64,000 bases of DNA from Nostoc flagelliforme FACHB-838 (GTDB lineage Bacteria > Cyanobacteriota > Cyanobacteriia > Cyanobacteriales > Nostocaceae): assembly GCF_014698065.1 (NCBI RefSeq), contig NZ_JACJSI010000017.1, positions 46,012-110,011 of the forward strand. Reading direction: 5' to 3'. The position numbers and the translations under genes were made by a program. A model generated the notes under the pieces. It worked only from the letters and a program-made list of their open reading frames with translations. It had not been told where the DNA came from and did no database searches. This document shows, piece by piece, positions 60,948-64,000 of this stretch (positions are counted from its first letter, which is position 1; every line of letters begins with the position of its first letter).

Positions 60948-62069
60948 ATGAAAGTAATTATTGTAATGCCATTAGCCGAGCAACGAGGCGGTGGTGAAAT
61001 GATGCTTTGGGATTTGCTACAGCAAGGACGTAATGCTGGTGTTGAGTGGCTGGTGATATTTTTAAAGCACGGCCCGATGGTCGAAGAAGTAAAGTCTCTT
61101 GGTATTGATGCGCGAGTTGTGGAAAGCGGACGCTTACGCCAAATCCACCGTTTTATTGGCGCTGTTTTTCAGATAGCTGCGATCGCTCGCCGCGAACGTG
61201 CAGATATAATTGTCAATTGGATGTGGATCACACATATCTCTGGAGGTTTGGCGGCGATGCTGGCGGGCTTGCCTGCTGTGTGGTATCAACTAGAAGTACC
61301 TAGTGACAAAACTTGGTTGGTGCGACTCGCTACTTTAATTCCAGCACAGGCAATTATCACCCTCTCGCAAGATGGTAAGCAAGCACAGGCAGAAATTTGG
61401 CCTCATAGACCAACACCTTTAGTTTATCCTGGTGTTGCACTAGATCGATTCGAGCCTAACGCTTTACCTTCTTGTGAAGAAGCACGGCGGAAACTGGGCT
61501 TACCTTTACATGGGCCGTTGATTGGAATTGTTGGACGATTGCAACGATGGAAAGGTATGCACGTACTGGTACAAGCAATGCCCAAAATTTTACAGAAGTA
61601 TCCCGATGCCCATTGTCTGGTAGTTGGCGGTAAACACGATTTAGAACCAGAATACGAAGACTTCTTAAAAACAGAAATTGCCACTTTAGGCTTGAAAGAG
61701 CAGGTAATTATGGCTGGACTACAGCGTAATATCCCAGAGTGGGTGCAGGCAATGGATGTATTTGTTCATGCATCAGATAAAGAACCCTTTGGGATTGTGA
61801 TTATTGAGGCGATGGCCCTGGGTAAACCTGTGATTGCTGGCGATGCAGGCGGCCCAACAGAGATTATTACCGATGGCATGAATGGATTATTAACACCTTA
61901 CGGCGATGCAGATAAATTAGCGATCGCAATTCTCCGCTATCTTGACGAGCAAGAATTTGCTCAGAATGCAGGAATGGCTGCTAGGCAACGTGCCCTCGAT
62001 TTTTCAACGCAGAACTATGCTCAAAACTTGATTAATGCAATTCGTTCTGCAATACCAAGTGTTTCTTAA
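60948..62069 (+). CDS. Glycosyltransferase family 4
   Basis: A 373-residue GT4 and probable last gene of the HEP cluster. It has EQRGGGEMMLWDLLQQGRNAG, VNWMWITHISGGLAAML, VYPGVALDRFEP, LIGIVGRLQRWKGMHVLVQAMP, CLVVGGKHDLEPEYEDFL and the signature HASDKEPFGIVIIEAMALGKPVIAGDAGGPTEIITDG. All donor-binding residues look intact. It is 35 bases behind the Wzy-like gene. Two palindromic repeats follow the stop. Confidence 0.93.
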   Translation: MKVIIVMPLAEQRGGGEMMLWDLLQQGRNAGVEWLVIFLKHGPMVEEVKSLGIDARVVESGRLRQIHRFIGAVFQIAAIARRERADIIVNWMWITHISGGLAAMLAGLPAVWYQLEVPSDKTWLVRLATLIPAQAIITLSQDGKQAQAEIWPHRPTPLVYPGVALDRFEPNALPSCEEARRKLGLPLHGPLIGIVGRLQRWKGMHVLVQAMPKILQKYPDAHCLVVGGKHDLEPEYEDFLKTEIATLGLKEQVIMAGLQRNIPEWVQAMDVFVHASDKEPFGIVIIEAMALGKPVIAGDAGGPTEIITDGMNGLLTPYGDADKLAIAILRYLDEQEFAQNAGMAARQRALDFSTQNYAQNLINAIRSAIPSVS

Positions 62070-62156
62070 GTTATAGCGATTATCTGTGAGGTTGTTTAGA
62101 ACTAGTTGTCTCACCAAAGTTGATTTTGTGTAACTTCACAAATAATTAGGATTAAT

Positions 62157-62185
62157 GTAGAGACGTTGTATTGCAACGTCTCTAC
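62157..62185. repeat. GTAGAGACGTTG palindrome
   Basis: A 29-bp palindrome GTAGAGACGTTG...CAACGTCTCTAC of the same family as 22467-22494. It may end the HEP-cluster transcript; the next copy is 34 bases on. Confidence 0.75.
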
Positions 62186-62218
62186 TTACAGCGTATTTCA
62201 GGTAAATAAAGTACATGG

Positions 62219-62246
62219 GTAGGGGCACAACATATTGTGCCCCTAC
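62219..62246. repeat. GTAGGGGCACAA palindrome
   Basis: Nearly identical to the palindrome at 22467-22494 (28 bases, one change in the centre). It lies in the gap 62070-62474. The small open frame that begins inside it has no support. Confidence 0.8.
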
Positions 62247-62474
62247 GATTATCTGTACCTCACCAAGTTGCAATCTACTTATGTGTGTGTCCTTGCATTT
62301 TCGCTATAACGCTGAAAATATATCGAATGCCACTAAGTGAGGTAATGAACCATTTGCCATCCTTTGAGCAAAAGCAAAAATTTTCCGAAATATCTAGATG
62401 CAAAGATGTAAATAACTTTATCCTTTGGCACAAGGATATGTTAATACAATACGAGATAGTTGCACTACCAGGTT

Positions 62475-62864
62475 ATGTCCATAGATTTACGGGAATTTTA
62501 TCAGGCTAGCGATCCCAGCAGAACTCTGTTTGTCAACAGTAGCTCTGATGGCAAGTATTACATAGATTTTTCCTCAGTCCGAGGCGGGGATATTCTTGGC
62601 AAGCTGAAGCAGAAGATTACTTTTTTTAAGCCGAATGAACCCACTTGCACTTTATTTACTGGGCATATTGGTTGTGGGAAATCGACAGAACTATTAAGGT
62701 TACAAGCAGAACTGGAAAAATTAGGCTTTCATGTCGTCTATTTTGAGTCCAGCGACGATTTGGAAATCACTGATGTCGATATTGCTGATGTGCTGCTAGC
62801 GATCGCTCGTCGTGTAAGTCAAAGTCTGGATAAAATTACTCTAGAGTCAACCCAACAAGTTTAA
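62475..62864 (+). pseudogene. P-loop ATPase, 5' part of a frameshifted gene
   Basis: From MSIDLREFYQASDPSRTLFVNS the frame gives 129 residues with Walker A GHIGCGKSTELLRLQAELEKLGFHV, then VDIADVLLAIARRVSQSLDKI, and stops at 62862-62864. In the +1 frame the sequence continues without a stop as SQPNKFNELLQGAWKVL, the expected continuation of such ATPases. One extra base between about 62800 and 62864 would explain the break. ATG 62460 is five codons upstream and less likely. Confidence 0.8.
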
Positions 62865-62868
62865 TGAG

Positions 62869-63777
62869 TTGCTGCAAGGTGCTTGGAAGGTCTTAAACTC
62901 CGAGGTGACGGGGGCAAAAGTAAAGGTTCCGGTGGTTGGAGATGTCGGTTTATCCGCAGATAAAGAAAAGCTTTCTTTGTCTATGGGCATTGGTGAAATC
63001 ACCGCGAAGATGAAAAATGACCCAACCCTGCGAGAAAAACTCAATCAGTATTTAGCACCGCAAAAAACTAAGCTGTTGGAAGCGATTAATCAAGAATTAT
63101 TGGAACCTGCGATCGCTAAACTCAAACAGCAGGGTAAAAATGGTCTAGTGGTAATTGTCGATAATCTTGACCGCATAGATAATCGTGTCAAACCTTGGGG
63201 GCGTCCGCAGCAAGAATATTTATTTGTCGACCAGGGTGAGTTTTTGACGAAGCTGAATTGTTATCTCATCTACACCATGCCCTTGTCTTTGAAGTTTTCC
63301 AACGATTACGGAATGCTGACTCAGCGTTTCCCAGAAGACCCCAAAGTGTTACCAATGGTTCCTATACAATGGGCTGATGGCAGTGTTCATACAGAGGGAA
63401 TGTCACTCATGCAGCAGATGGTACTAGCAAGAGCTTTTCCTGACATGACACCAGAGGAGCGTTTAAATAAAGTTACCGAAATTTTTGATAGTGCTGCTAG
63501 CCTAGAGCGTTTGTGTAAAATGAGCGGTGGTCATGTGCGGGATGTGCTGAGGCTGCTGAATACTTGGATTATGGAAGAAATGAGTCTTCCCCTAACCCGT
63601 GAAACCTTAGAGCAAGTGATTCGTTCTCGGCGGAATGAAATCATGTTGCCGATTTCTGAGGATGAGTGGCAATTGTTACGTCATGTCAAACAAAAGAAAA
63701 AGGTGAGTGATGACCAGGGATATCAAAAACTGATCCGCAGTCGGTTTGTGTTTGAATATCGGGATAGTCAGGGTTAG
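62869..63777 (+). pseudogene. P-loop ATPase, 3' part of a frameshifted gene
   Basis: This continues the ATPase of 62475-62864 in the +1 frame. It contains Walker B GLVVIVDNLDRIDN, a sensor region CYLIYTMPLSLKFSN, and a helical C-terminus (LCKMSGGHVRDVLRLLNTWIMEEM). The group is a predicted AAA/KAP-like NTPase common in cyanobacteria, with no established role. Neither a good start codon nor a ribosome binding site lies at its own 5' end. It could be a true pseudogene, a sequencing error or a programmed frameshift. Its C-terminus ends RSRFVFEYRDSQG. Confidence 0.8.
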
Positions 63778-63893
63778 CGCGTCTCAAACCCTATTGACAA
63801 GCGGACTTACCTGATCAGCAGTCAAGTTAGAAACAAAGTGCCACTATCCAGGCTAGGGTAAGATTTAATCCATCTAGCCCCAAGGTTCGAGTA

Positions 63894-64000
63894 ATGCCAG
63901 CAGGATTTAAGAATAAGAAAAGTAAAACCAAAGCATCTTTTACACCCTTCATAGATAGCTTTGAGATTACCAATAAATTTCAGGAATACTTCACAAAAAT
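63894..64000 (+). CDS. Unidentified gene, 5' end only
   Basis: ATG 63894 opens a frame that runs to the window edge (35 codons), beginning MPAGFKNKKSKTKASFTPF and continuing with an acidic/aromatic stretch. AAGG lies about eight bases upstream. No domain can be named. It is 116 bases after the ATPase fragment, in the same direction. Confidence 0.45.
   Translation, partial: MPAGFKNKKSKTKASFTPFIDSFEITNKFQEYFTK

Noticed and set aside
62237..62509. 90-codon frame before the ATPase
   Set aside because: It begins inside a palindromic repeat, overlaps the ATPase start in another frame and has no motif.
63870..63900. tRNA T-arm-like GGTTCGA
   Set aside because: No cloverleaf can be formed around it and no acceptor or anticodon stem is present.

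Overview
The window comes from a filamentous, heterocyst-forming cyanobacterium of the Nostoc/Anabaena type. The evidence is frequent GCGATCGC (HIP1-type) octamers, many short tandem and palindromic dispersed repeats typical of Nostocales, carotenoid-protein modules, a Tab2-family protein, and above all a long cluster containing hepC and hepA, the heterocyst envelope polysaccharide genes. Species cannot be fixed from sequence reading alone.

Layout. 1-5.9 kb: the 5' end of an ABC transporter ATPase gene, an AarF/UbiB-type kinase, a GDP-mannose pyrophosphorylase, a LytR-CpsA-Psr protein and an exported pentapeptide-repeat protein. 6-10.8 kb: an ABC ATPase, then the two halves of an orange carotenoid protein encoded as separate genes (N-terminal-domain HCP at 6862-7392, C-terminal-domain homolog at 10334-10765), with a small acidic protein and a QueG-HAD fusion between them. 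11-14 kb: a phosphatase/anti-sigma pair of partner-switching type and a NarL-type regulator. 14.4-27 kb: mostly housekeeping genes (WecB/TagA transferase, FtsE-like ATPase, alpha/beta-hydrolase-fold protein, DUF4330, M48 peptidase, PPP phosphatase, DUF2470, Tab2, YciI, pheT), plus a decayed DNA-methyltransferase remnant and a 42-bp minisatellite. 27-32 kb: a GT8 glycosyltransferase, a Gly/Ser/Asn-rich repeat protein and a PatA-type response regulator. 32.8-36.6 kb: a TerY-type VWA protein, a PP2C phosphatase and a kinase with zinc-ribbon-like cysteines, one membrane segment and TPRs, matching the TerY-phosphorylation triad (yegL-pphC-yegI in E. coli).

36.9-62.1 kb is a co-directional polysaccharide cluster corresponding to the heterocyst envelope polysaccharide (HEP) island (alr2825-alr2841 region of Anabaena sp. 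PCC 7120, from memory). It has sugar-nucleotide genes (RfbF, SDR, RmlC-like, COG4091 oxidoreductase), two 2-oxoglutarate-linked enzymes (LhgO and a PhyH dioxygenase), at least eight glycosyltransferases, a Wzc-like co-polymerase/kinase, the HepC initiating transferase, the HepA ABC exporter and a Wzy-like polymerase. The parts for activation, assembly, polymerisation and export are all present. One glycosyltransferase gene (43529-44931) is cut by a 138-bp MITE with an 8-bp target duplication, and a related MITE sits just upstream of hepA. The window ends with an ATPase gene broken by a frameshift and the start of an unidentified gene.

The most noteworthy observations are the MITE disruption inside the HEP island, the MITE next to hepA, the TerY triad, the split OCP modules, the 42-bp/14-residue repeat protein and several dispersed-repeat families, some of which lie inside coding sequences.
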